Shown piece after piece: positions 1 to 8,282 of a stretch of 64,000 nt of DNA. The notes below the pieces were generated by a model that searched no databases, was not told where the DNA came from, and worked only from the letters and a program-made list of their open reading frames with translations. Made by a program: the position numbers and the translations under genes. How positions within the stretch are numbered: position 1 is the stretch's first letter; the number at the start of each line of letters is the position of its first letter. This stretch comes from Bog-752 sp963799395 (GTDB lineage Bacteria > Actinomycetota > Thermoleophilia > UBA2241), in NCBI GenBank assembly GCA_963799395.1, contig CAWCWZ010000070.1:1-64000 (forward strand), given 5' to 3'.

Positions 1-505
1 GCTCGAGCCGGCGCCGCGCGTCGGTGTCGACGTCGAGGCGGTCGAGCACCTGGGCCACGGCCGAGCGCGCCTCGGTGAGCGAAGCCGGGTCGGCGACCGT
101 GCAGGCGAAGATCTCGTCGCCTTCGGCCGCGACCTTGGCGAGCTCGTCGTCGTCGAGAAACGACAGCGTGCCGCGGGCCACGGCGGCGGCCAGGTCGTTC
201 AGGATCTCGACCAGGCTGCGCCGATGGTCGCCGTGGTGGTGGCGCCAGCCGTTGGTGTGGATGCTGACGATCTCGCAGCGATCGGAGCGCGGGATGAAGC
301 AGATCTCGTCGGCGCCGAGCAGCGCGTCGTCGTCGGTCGTGTGGCAGATGAAGCTGCGGGCGCGCATCGCTTCGGCGGCGCGCCGGGCGAGGATCTCGCG
401 GGGCACGTTGGCGGGGTCGCCCACGATGACCTTGAGCGTGCCCTTGCGCGCGTCGTAGCGCATGACCTGGAGAGTCGCGGGGTTGTTGCTGGCTCGCATG
501 CCCAT
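1..505 (-). CDS. Unidentified protein, 5' part only (runs off the left edge)
   Basis: The minus strand stays open from an ATG at 505 to the edge of the window, giving the first 168 residues. A purine-rich AGGAAG lies 4 bases before this ATG, and an in-frame ATG two codons later (499) has the better spacing. The gene starts 24 bases after the stop of the phosphatase gene, so it is the third gene of the riboswitch-led operon. The visible part has a basic start (MGMRASNNPATLQVMRYD), a histidine-rich segment with WRHHHGDHRRS near residue 87, and an acidic alpha-helical stretch after it. I see no signal peptide or membrane segment and recognise no family. Several plus-strand frames are open over the same bases but have the composition of shadow frames. 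The coding call is fairly sure; the function is unknown. Confidence 0.7.
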   Translation of the reverse strand, partial: MGMRASNNPATLQVMRYDARKGTLKVIVGDPANVPREILARRAAEAMRARSFICHTTDDDALLGADEICFIPRSDRCEIVSIHTNGWRHHHGDHRRSLVEILNDLAAAVARGTLSFLDDDELAKVAAEGDEIFACTVADPASLTEARSAVAQVLDRLDVDTDARRRLE

Positions 506-528
506 CTCACTTCCTGTATCGGCCGATC

Positions 529-2073
529 CTAGCGATTCTCGATGGCTACGACGTGCCCCAGCAGAAGAGTGGCGTCGTCTGTGACCGGCGCGTCGCCGCG
601 GAAGTTGGCCACCGCCTGCCAGGTGGCTGCGAGCGCCGCGGCGGCCGACGTGCCGGCGGCGCTCTCGAGCGCCGCCGCCAGTCGCGGCGTGCCGAACAGC
701 GCCCTCCGTTCGTCGCGCGCCTCGGTGAGGCCGTCGGTGAACAGCGCGAAGGTGTCGTCGGGGTCGAGGAAGAGACGGTCCTCGGGGAACTCGAGATCGG
801 CGCGCACGCCGAGCATGCTGCCTCGCGACGGGAACTGGCGCAGGCCGCCGGCGCCGAACACGAGCAGCGGGTTGTGGCCGCCGTTGGCCACCACGAGCTC
901 CCTGTCGGCCGGCGAGTAGATGGCGTAGGCGAGCGTCAGAAACGACGGCGCCGACTGGCCGGCGAGGTCGCGTGTCAGGGCGTCGTTCACCTCGGTGAGG
1001 ACGTCGCCGGGGCGCTTGCCGTCGCGGGCCGCCGAGAGGATGAGGCTGCGTGCCATGGTCATGATCAGCGCCGCCGCCAGGCCCTTGCCCATGACGTCGC
1101 CGCAGACGAGGCCCAGGCGACCGTCGGCCAGCGGCACGAAGTCGAAGTAGTCGCCGCCCATCTCGGTCATGAACTCGATGCGATGGGCCAGCTCGAGGCC
1201 CGGCACATCGGGAGCCTGTCGCGGCAGCAGGTCGGCCTGAATGCCGCGCGCCCGCTCGATCTCGGCCGCGACGCGCCGCTGGGCGTCGCGCAGCTCGTCC
1301 TGGGAGCGGACGGCGGCGGCGATCTCTTCGCGAAACGAGGCCACCTCGTTCGAGAACGTCACGCGGTCGCGCAGCCGGCCGGCGTAGACGTCGTAGGAGT
1401 ACCAGATGAGAAACAGGGGCGGCACGCCGAGGACGAGGCCGGGCACGCCGAGCCACAGGTACAGCGCCGCCAGCAGCAGGCTCAGGGTCGCGCCGGTCAT
1501 GTAGCTCGGCAGCCCCCACTGGTAGTTCTCGCGCCAGATGCGCCACGGCTTGCCGTCGCTCGCCAGGGCCAGGACCCCGGCCAGCACCGCCGTGTTGGCG
1601 ATGAAGTCGGCGCCGGTGGCCGCGAAGGCCGGCAGTACGGTCTGCACGAAGGCCGGGTGGGCGGGGACGAAGGCCAGATAGACGAGTCCGGCGACGAAGG
1701 TGGACACGACGTAGTCGCCGACATTGAAGGCGACCTTGCGGGGGTCGCGCGTCACGGTCACGGTCGCGAGCCCCGACGCCGTCGCGACCAGGATCGCCGG
1801 CCACAGGCCGAACACGATGAGGGCCGCCAGCACCGGCACGAACGACAAGGTCACGTGGCCGATCACCGGCAGGCGGACCTCGCGCAGGTCGGTGACGGTG
1901 GACAGGGCGATGAAGGCGGCCAGACCGCCCAGCTGGAGCTCGTGCGGCAGGCCGACGGCGACGAGCGAGCACACGGCGGCCGCCACCAGGGTGAGGACCA
2001 CATACAACGTGACGGCCGCGCGCGGGCGCGCGGCCGTCACAGGTCCGCCGGGGTGTGTCTGGTCCTGGGTCAC
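529..2073 (-). CDS. Membrane-anchored PP2C-family (SpoIIE/RsbU-type) serine/threonine phosphatase
   Basis: This 514-residue protein has about seven hydrophobic segments between residues 20 and 230, a short helical linker (240-285) and a C-terminal PP2C/SpoIIE phosphatase domain (about 290-510). The metal-binding motifs are all visible: GGDYFDF near 306, GDVMGKGLAAAL near 325, NGGHNP near 397, LFTDGLTEARD near 444 and DDATLLL near 499. Family members dephosphorylate anti-anti-sigma factors or related STAS proteins, and an integral-membrane sensor would let a signal control that step; no STAS or anti-sigma gene is visible nearby. The chosen GTG start overlaps the protease stop codon as GTGA, so translation is probably coupled. 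The frame stays open upstream through the protease repeats, but that extension is a shadow of the repeats. GTG at 2040 is an alternative start. Confidence 0.9.
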   Translation of the reverse strand: MTQDQTHPGGPVTAARPRAAVTLYVVLTLVAAAVCSLVAVGLPHELQLGGLAAFIALSTVTDLREVRLPVIGHVTLSFVPVLAALIVFGLWPAILVATASGLATVTVTRDPRKVAFNVGDYVVSTFVAGLVYLAFVPAHPAFVQTVLPAFAATGADFIANTAVLAGVLALASDGKPWRIWRENYQWGLPSYMTGATLSLLLAALYLWLGVPGLVLGVPPLFLIWYSYDVYAGRLRDRVTFSNEVASFREEIAAAVRSQDELRDAQRRVAAEIERARGIQADLLPRQAPDVPGLELAHRIEFMTEMGGDYFDFVPLADGRLGLVCGDVMGKGLAAALIMTMARSLILSAARDGKRPGDVLTEVNDALTRDLAGQSAPSFLTLAYAIYSPADRELVVANGGHNPLLVFGAGGLRQFPSRGSMLGVRADLEFPEDRLFLDPDDTFALFTDGLTEARDERRALFGTPRLAAALESAAGTSAAAALAATWQAVANFRGDAPVTDDATLLLGHVVAIENR

Positions 2074-3674
2074 TCCCCGTTGATCACGACCGACCATGCG
2101 TACTTTGACCAAGCGTACTTGCTCCACGCGTACTTCGACCACGCATACTTCGACCACGCATACTTCGACCAGGCGTACTTGGACCATGCATATTTGGACC
2201 AGGCGTACTTCTGCCACTGCAGCAGGACGTCAAGCGGCAGGATGGTGCTGCCGTTGCCGAGCTTCGCCGAAAGGTCGTAGCCGCTGGTCGTAGCCGTATC
2301 GGCAAGAGCGGCCGCGACGTTGAGCTCGCCGGCGCCTTCAGCGTAGCTGCTCGCACCCGGCAGCGGGTCGGCGCTGTCCATAAGCCGCAGCTTGACGTCG
2401 CCCGGCGTGAGGGTTGGATCTTGCTCGACCATCAGGGCCGCGGCGCCGGAGACCACCGGAGCCGAAGCGCTGGTGCCGGACATCACCGCGTAGTTGCTGG
2501 GCAACCAGCTCGGCGCTCCGGGAATGTAGCTCGAGACGGGTACGCGTGTCCGGGGATAGGTGGTGTCGACCCAGCTCCCCGGCGCCCGCAGCGAGACGAT
2601 GTGGTTCCCGGGCGCGACGAGGTCGGGCTTGGCGAACTCGTCGTAGAGAGTCGGACCGATCGAGCTGTAGGAGCACACCGTGTCGTCGCTCGGGTCGGCG
2701 GTCTGCTGCGTGTCGGAGGCGCCGACCGTGATGGCGTACGGGTCGTTGCCCGGCGACAGGATGCCGCCCTGGCCGAAGGCGCCTTCGTTGCCGGCCGCGC
2801 AGACGACCACGATGCCCGCCCGCCAGGCGGCATCGACGGCGCGATCCAGCGGGTCGTAGGCGGCGGGGCAGGTCACGTCGCCCTCGACCGAGATGTTCAT
2901 CACGCGAATGTTGTACTGCTGACGGTGGCAGATGGCCCAACCGATCGCCGCGATCAGCGACGACGCGCGTCCCTGGCCGTGGCTGTCGAGGACCTTGAGC
3001 GAGATGATGTTGGCGTTGGGCGCGACCCCGCGGTACTGCGTGGTGGCGTTGCCGCCCTGGTCGGTCGGCAGCGACATGGCGCCGTCGCCGGCGATGACGC
3101 CGTCGACGAACGTGCCGTGGCCGCCGTCGTCGTACATGTGCCGCCGCCAGTTGACGAAGTCGACGAAGGCGACGACGCGCGACTGGCCGTTGGGGCCGTC
3201 GAGATCGGGCACGTCGGCGCTGCCGCTGTCGAGGACCGCGACTCCCACGCCGGTGCCGTCGAGGCCGCCCTGCGTCGGCGGCGTGATGGCGCCGAGCCCG
3301 ATGGTGGCGTTGGTCACGTCGAGGCTGGCCGTGTAGTCGGTGCCGAAGGTGGGCACGTCGGCGGCGATGTAGTCGACGTAGGGCAGCGCGGCGACGTCGT
3401 CGAGCGTGTCGGCGGTGACGTCGGCCGAGACGGCGCCGATGAGCGACAGCGAGTCGTCCATCGTCGCCGGGTCCATCTCGGCAATGAGGTCGCCGAGGTG
3501 GCCGGGGCTCGCGTAGACGATCACCGGCACGGTGCCGCCGCCAGCGGCGTCGAGCTCGGTGAGGACGCTCGGATCGATGGCTGCGGCGCTCTGGTCGGCC
3601 CACGCCGTGCCGCCCAGGGCGAGGACGACGGCGAGCAGTAGTACCATCGCCATCACAACGAATCTGGCTTTCAT
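2070..3674 (-). CDS. Secreted subtilisin-like serine protease (S8) with C-terminal YAWSK repeats
   Basis: The protein has 534 residues. A signal peptide occupies residues 1-26 (basic start, long hydrophobic core, AWA cleavage site), and an I9-like pro-region runs to about 120. The S8 catalytic domain (about 140-475) has Asp149 in AVLDSG, His186 in GGHGTF, the oxyanion Asn296 in AAGNEG and Ser402 in MSGTSASAP. After a short spacer the protein ends in eight tandem copies of a YAWSK pentapeptide and a few more residues. There is no sortase motif or membrane anchor, so it is presumably released or held at the surface through the aromatic tail. The ATG is preceded by GGAGGCGG at good spacing. A c-di-GMP riboswitch lies in the roughly 200-base leader, so the protease is probably made in response to that messenger. 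It is coupled to the downstream phosphatase gene. Confidence 0.95.
   Translation of the reverse strand: MKARFVVMAMVLLLAVVLALGGTAWADQSAAAIDPSVLTELDAAGGGTVPVIVYASPGHLGDLIAEMDPATMDDSLSLIGAVSADVTADTLDDVAALPYVDYIAADVPTFGTDYTASLDVTNATIGLGAITPPTQGGLDGTGVGVAVLDSGSADVPDLDGPNGQSRVVAFVDFVNWRRHMYDDGGHGTFVDGVIAGDGAMSLPTDQGGNATTQYRGVAPNANIISLKVLDSHGQGRASSLIAAIGWAICHRQQYNIRVMNISVEGDVTCPAAYDPLDRAVDAAWRAGIVVVCAAGNEGAFGQGGILSPGNDPYAITVGASDTQQTADPSDDTVCSYSSIGPTLYDEFAKPDLVAPGNHIVSLRAPGSWVDTTYPRTRVPVSSYIPGAPSWLPSNYAVMSGTSASAPVVSGAAALMVEQDPTLTPGDVKLRLMDSADPLPGASSYAEGAGELNVAAALADTATTSGYDLSAKLGNGSTILPLDVLLQWQKYAWSKYAWSKYAWSKYAWSKYAWSKYAWSKYAWSKYAWSVVINGE
2091..2210 (-). repeat. Eight 15-bp tandem repeats encoding YAWSK
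   Basis: Eight consecutive 15-base units encode Lys-Tyr-Ala-Trp-Ser at the end of the protease gene. The protein repeat is perfect, but the DNA copies differ at synonymous positions: Lys AAG or AAA, Tyr TAC or TAT, Ala with all four codons, Ser TCC, TCG, TCA or AGC. This shows that the peptide, not the DNA, has been conserved since duplication. Confidence 0.97.
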
Positions 3675-3718
3675 CGCACCGCCTCCATGACGCACCAAAG
3701 ACCCGAACGCCGGCTGTC

Positions 3719-3752
3719 CAGACCGCAAGGTCTGAAGTCGCCTGCCGGCGAC
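3719..3752 (-). promoter_or_regulatory. Two leader hairpins between riboswitch and protease start (possible expression platform)
   Basis: Two perfect 6-bp stems lie side by side: GTCGCC/GGCGAC at 3737-3752 and CAGACC/GGTCTG at 3719-3734, both with 4-base loops. They lie downstream of the c-di-GMP aptamer and 45 bases before the protease ATG. No U-tract follows, as is usual in such G+C-rich genomes, so a switch by termination is possible but not demonstrated. Confidence 0.45.
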
Positions 3753-3809
3753 GAGGGGTAAACGCAGGCCGAGACGGGGGAGAGGGAGGTGCTGTGAGCC
3801 CTGGAAGCT

Positions 3810-3898
3810 CTCGCTTTCGGCAACCGAGCTATCTTGATCACCTCAAGACCTCTGGCTTTGCGTCCCTGCCTCGCGGCAGGTTTGCCCTTGTCAAGTAG
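3810..3898 (-). promoter_or_regulatory. Cyclic-di-GMP-I (GEMM-I) riboswitch aptamer
   Basis: Read on the minus strand, this stretch holds the conserved GEMM-I elements in order: GGGCAAACC; a CTGCC/GGCAG stem capped by a GCGA (GNRA) tetraloop; the invariant GGACGCAAAGCC; a second stem TCTTGA/TCAAGA; and the closing ATAGC...GGTTGCC strand. Aligned to the Vibrio Vc2 aptamer from memory, the base before CAAACC is G (Vc2 G20) and the closing strand keeps the C equivalent to C92. Those are the residues of the c-di-GMP-binding class rather than the cGAMP variant, which has A at position 20. The aptamer lies about 140 bases before the subtilisin start, in the sense orientation. Confidence 0.93.
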
Positions 3899-4101
3899 CT
3901 CTATCGACAGGCGGGGGGGTTCCTGTAGGGGTGCCGCGATACAATGCGTTGCCGGAACGGCGACACGCTCGCCGGCGAGCGGCCGAATCCGCCACGCCGG
4001 GGAGCCGGGCAGCCTGAACGGGCCGGGCGGGCGGGCGCTTGTCGCCCTTGGTATGATTACGACGAAGCCTGTGAAACGTGCCGAAGGGGAGGGCTGAGAC
4101 G

Positions 4102-5466
4102 ATGAGCACGACCGAGGGTCTCTACACTGCCGTTCAGCGGCGCACGATCAACCAGATCCTGAAGCTCGCGACGACCGACGACAAGGCCAAGATCGTCAAG
4201 GCCTTCAACCTCGCCGAAAAGCTCACGCCCGAGGCGCACAAGGCCGAGATCCTGTTCGTGCGCGACAAGATCATCGACGACCACCCGGCGCTGAACATCG
4301 CCAAGCACGTCGTCGGACAGTTGAGTCCCCGCGCCCGCGACCGCTTCATCGAGTGCTTCGTGATCAACACCATGCTGCGCGGCTCGGCCAAGCGCACCGC
4401 GTTCAACCAGCGCGAGGGCGTGCCGACGCCCTTCACCATCCTCATCAGCCCCACGATGCGCTGCAACCTCACCTGCGAGGGCTGCTTCGCCGGCGAGTAT
4501 TCGCGCGACAGCGACATGGACATCGCCACGCTGCAGCGCATCGTCGACCAGGCCAACGAGATGGGCGTCTACCTCATCACCATCCTCGGCGGCGAGCCCT
4601 TCTTCCGCGAGGACCTTCTCGACTTCTACGCCGCCAACTCCGACGTGTACTTCCACGTCTACACCAACGGCACGATGCTCGACGACGCGACCCTCGACCA
4701 GCTCGCCGCCCTGGGCAACGTCGCGCCCATGCTCAGCATCGAGGGCGGCCGCGAGCTGACCGACGCACGTCGCGGCCCCGGCGTCTTCGACCAGCTCATG
4801 CGCGCCATGGACGGGCTGCGCGAGCGCGGCATGGTGTTCGGCTACTCGGCGACCGTCACCCGCCACAACTGGCAGACCCTGGTGGGCGACGAGTTCGTCG
4901 ACCTCATGGTCGAGAAGGGCGCCATGATCTGCTGGAACTTCCTCTACATGCCGGTCGGCGCCGACCCCGACATGAGCCTCATGCTCACGCCCACCGAACG
5001 CAACGAGTTCCGCCTCGGCATCGAGCGCGTGCGCAACACCAAGGCGCTGTTCCCGGTCGACTTCTGGGGCGACGCGCCGTGGGTCAAGGGCTGCATCGCC
5101 GGCAAGCACTACATCCACATCAACGACGAAGGCTGGGTCGAACCCTGCATCTTCACCCATTTCGCCACCGACAACGTGCACGACGTCTCGCTCAAAGAGG
5201 CCTTCTCGTCGCCGTTCTTCCAGGAGATCCGGCGGCGCCAGCCGTTCAACCACAACCTGCTCATGCCGTGCATGCTGATCGACAATCCGCAGCATTCGCG
5301 GGAGATCATCGCCAAGACCGGCGCCCACCCCACCCACCACGGCGCCGAGACACTGATCACCCAGTTGCAGGCCGATCTCGACGACTACGCGAGCGAGGTG
5401 GACCGGGTCTACCAGCCGGTGTGGTCGTGCATGACCCAGGCTAAGGAAGACCAGACCAGCAAGTGA
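4102..5466 (+). CDS. Radical SAM protein with SPASM-like C-terminal region
   Basis: This 454-residue protein begins with an unusual helical domain of about 110 residues, followed by a radical SAM core. The [4Fe-4S]/SAM cysteines appear as CNLTCEGC (CX3CX2C), and GGEPFF follows at the usual distance. The C-terminal third has further cysteines (KGCIAGKHY, EPCIFTHF, MPCMLID, WSCMTQ), which may bind auxiliary clusters as in SPASM proteins. The ATG has GGGGAGGG upstream; an in-frame start 24 bases earlier lacks one. It is transcribed away from the riboswitch operon and followed by about 200 bases with no gene. I cannot name the substrate, and no peptide precursor is visible nearby, so a RiPP role is not supported. 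Confidence 0.88.
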   Translation: MSTTEGLYTAVQRRTINQILKLATTDDKAKIVKAFNLAEKLTPEAHKAEILFVRDKIIDDHPALNIAKHVVGQLSPRARDRFIECFVINTMLRGSAKRTAFNQREGVPTPFTILISPTMRCNLTCEGCFAGEYSRDSDMDIATLQRIVDQANEMGVYLITILGGEPFFREDLLDFYAANSDVYFHVYTNGTMLDDATLDQLAALGNVAPMLSIEGGRELTDARRGPGVFDQLMRAMDGLRERGMVFGYSATVTRHNWQTLVGDEFVDLMVEKGAMICWNFLYMPVGADPDMSLMLTPTERNEFRLGIERVRNTKALFPVDFWGDAPWVKGCIAGKHYIHINDEGWVEPCIFTHFATDNVHDVSLKEAFSSPFFQEIRRRQPFNHNLLMPCMLIDNPQHSREIIAKTGAHPTHHGAETLITQLQADLDDYASEVDRVYQPVWSCMTQAKEDQTSK

Positions 5467-5671
5467 TGCCGGCTCGTCGGGGCCGGTCGCCCCGGCGGAC
5501 GGCGAGACTGGCGCGAGTGCAGGTACGCGGCCGTCGCGGCCGCCCACGTCGCCTGGCGCGGGCGCCGCGGCGGCCCGCCCGCCGTCTCGCGCGGGCGGCC
5601 GCGGCGGGCTCCGCCGTAAAGGTTCGTCGCCGTTGTGACGACGAAGGTCACACGAGCCCTCAGGGAGTGCC

Positions 5672-8270
5672 ATGAGCATCGTGCCGCGACCACTCGACCG
5701 TACCGCGATCACCGTTGCGCCGCCCGCCGCCGGGCGCGGCGTCTCCTGGGTGCAGCCGCCGTTCAGGGCGGGAGCCGGCGTCATGGTCGCCGTCGCTTTG
5801 GTGCTGGCGGCGCTCATCTTTCTGGTGACGCCCGGCCTTCTGGCGGCGCCCGCGCTGGCCGCACCGCCGACCAGCGGCTTCATCGTGGCGGCTTCTGACT
5901 CGGCGTCGTGGGCGGCGTCCGGGGGGACGTCGACGGGTGCGACGGTGGGTGCGACGGCGGCCGCGGCGACGGCTGCGGCGGGTGGCCTGGGGGAGCGCCA
6001 GGGGCGGACGTTGGCGGCGGGCGTCGGGCCGGACGGCCGGTCGACGGCCACGGTCGACACCGGCGCGAGGTTCGACATGATCGGCATCCTCTTCCGCTCG
6101 ACCGCGGCGGGCGTGCGGACCGTCGAGTTCCGCTTGCGGGCGAGCCTCGACCGCGTGACCTGGACGCCGTGGGTCTCGCTCAAGGCGGACGCCCAGAGCG
6201 GTCCGGCGGGGAGCACGCTGAGCAAGGCCGACCTGGTGACCGAACCGGTCTGGGTGGGCGCCGCCCGCTATGTGCAATGCGAAGCCGAGAGTGTCGGCGG
6301 GAGCCCGGCGCCGGTGAGCGACGTGCGGTTCGCCTGCGTCGAGTCGAGGGTGACCACGGCTGCCGTGCCGGTGTCGCCGCCGTCGGCTTCGGCTCCGAAC
6401 GGTGTCGGCTCAGCGCTGCTGGCCGGGCCCAACCTGGGCCCGCCGGCCGAGCCGGCGATCGTGACGCGCGCCCAGTGGGGAGCGGACGAGGCCTACCGCT
6501 CGGGCCCGCCGTCGTACGGCGTCGTGCGCTGCGCCTTCGTCCATCACACGGTCAACGCCAACACCTACACCCGTGCCCAGGCGCCGGCGCTCGTGCGCGG
6601 CATCTACTACTACCACACGCAGGTCAACGGCTGGCGGGACATCGGCTACAACTTCCTGATCGATCGCTTCGGCACCATCTACGAGGGCCGCTACGGCGGC
6701 GTAGCGAAGGCGGTGATCGGCGCCCAGGTGCTTGGCTTCAACAGCATGAGCACCGGCGTGGCGCTGATCGGCACCTTCGAGACGGTCGCGCCCTCGGCGG
6801 CGGCCCTGGCGTCGCTCGAACGGCTGCTCGCCTGGAAGCTCGACCTGTCGCACCTGAACCCGCTCGGCACGGCTCGGGTGCTCTGCACGACCACCGAGAT
6901 GTACCGGGCCGGCCAGTGGGTCAGGGTGCCGGTGATCGTCGGTCACCGGCAGGTCAACTACACCGAGTGTCCCGGGAACGTGTTGTTCGCGCTGCTGCCC
7001 AGCATCCGGACGGCGGTGGCGGGCATCGGCGACCCCAAGATCTACACGCCGGGCGCGACTCCGGCCGTGTTCAGCCCCAACGGCGACGGCGTGCGCGACA
7101 CGGTCGCGCTGCGGGCCGCGCTGTCGGGTCCGGACGACTGGTCGATCGTCGTGAGCAACGCCGCCGGCGCCGTGGTGCACCGGTTCACGGGCAGCGGTCC
7201 CCTGGCGAGCGCGGTGTGGGACGGCCGCGACGCCGCCGGGCAGGTCGTGCCCGACGGCGTCTACACGGCGAGCTTCGGGGCGACGAGCGTGAACGGCACC
7301 GCCCGACCGGCGAGCGTCGCCGTGCGGATCGACACGGTGAGCCCGTCCATCACGGGGCTCAGCGTCGTGCCCGGCGTGATCAGCCCCAACGGCGACCACT
7401 TCGCCGACGCCGCCCGTGTGACGTTCGGCCTGAGTGAGGCCTGTCGGGTGAGCATGACGGTGCTCGACGCCAAGGGCGCCGTGGTGCGCACCGTGGCGGC
7501 CGTGGCGGCGACGACCGGCCCCGCGCGCCTGGTCTGGGACGGCAAGGTGGGTTCGGGCGACGCCCTTGCGGCGGCGGCCGACGGTGTCTACAGCGTGGTC
7601 GTGAAGGCGGTCGACGTGGCCGGCAACCAGTCGACGGCCAAGCGAAGCGTGACCGTCGACGACACGCTCAGCCGTCCGCGGGTCGCGCCGGCGTGGACGT
7701 CGCCCAACGGCGACGGCGTCGACGACGCCGCGCTGCTTTCGTTTTGGACGGCGCGCCCGGCGCGTATAGGCATCGGGTTCGCCGGGGCGAGCGGCACGGT
7801 CGTGCGGCACGTCTCGCTCGGCACCCTGGCGAGCGGGCGGCACACCTGGCAGTGGGACGGCAGGAACGCGGCCGGCGAGGTCGTCGCCGACGGCACGTAT
7901 GGCTGCACGATCGCGGCCGTGAACAGTGTCGGCACCGTGGCCGTCAAGCTGAGAGTGCACGTCGACACGGTGCCGCCGGTAGCCGCGTGGCGGGCCGGCG
8001 CGCTCAAGCTCAAGCTCGGCAAGCGGCTGAGCGCCGCCTACAGCGTCGCCGACCAGCTCGAGCCCGACGGCGGCGGTGACCATCGTCGCGCGCTCGGCGA
8101 AGGGTGCGCTCGTGTCGTCGGTCACGCTGCCGGCCGTGGCGACCGGCGTGGCACGGAGCTGGTCGTTCAAGCCCAAGGCCCGTGGCACCTACAGGGTCGT
8201 CCTCAGCGCCGTCGATCTGGCCGGCAACCGTCAGACGGTCGCCGCGACGCTCGTCGTCACGGTCAAGTAG
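5672..8270 (+). CDS. Secreted PGRP-type N-acetylmuramoyl-L-alanine amidase with FlgD-like repeats (frame break near 8069)
   Basis: The corrected product has about 865 residues. A hydrophobic export signal lies near residues 38-65, followed by an Ala/Gly-rich linker. The Amidase_2/PGRP domain (about 265-450) keeps the zinc ligands in FVHHTVN, VGHRQVN and TECPG, so it should cut the bond between MurNAc and the stem peptide. Three FlgD-type Ig modules follow, each starting SPNGDG or SPNGDH and containing a W-DG turn. At 8066-8072 the frame breaks: one extra base in GACGGCGGCGG moves the reading frame, and removing it joins the last 64 residues (TIVARSAKGALVSS...) as the natural end of the last module. 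GGGAG precedes the ATG; ATG 5783 is an alternative start with its own GGGAG. Confidence 0.88.
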
Positions 8271-8282
8271 GCGTGTCCGGCG

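Noticed and set aside
2091..2210. Repeat array considered as CRISPR
   Set aside because: The units are 15 bp, contiguous with no spacers, and keep a coding frame.
553..2280. Long open frame on the plus strand opposite the phosphatase
   Set aside because: Composition is His/Arg/Gln/Gly-rich, as in antisense shadows of G+C-rich genes, and the minus strand has complete PP2C motifs.
5571..5602. G+C-rich imperfect hairpin after the radical SAM gene as terminator
   Set aside because: The stem has a bulge, and the whole gap is low-complexity GC sequence in which such stems arise by chance.
4057..6225. 722-codon minus-strand frame across the radical SAM and amidase genes
   Set aside because: It crosses two well-supported genes and an intergenic gap, has no domain, and reads as a low-complexity Ala/Val/Asp/Glu shadow.
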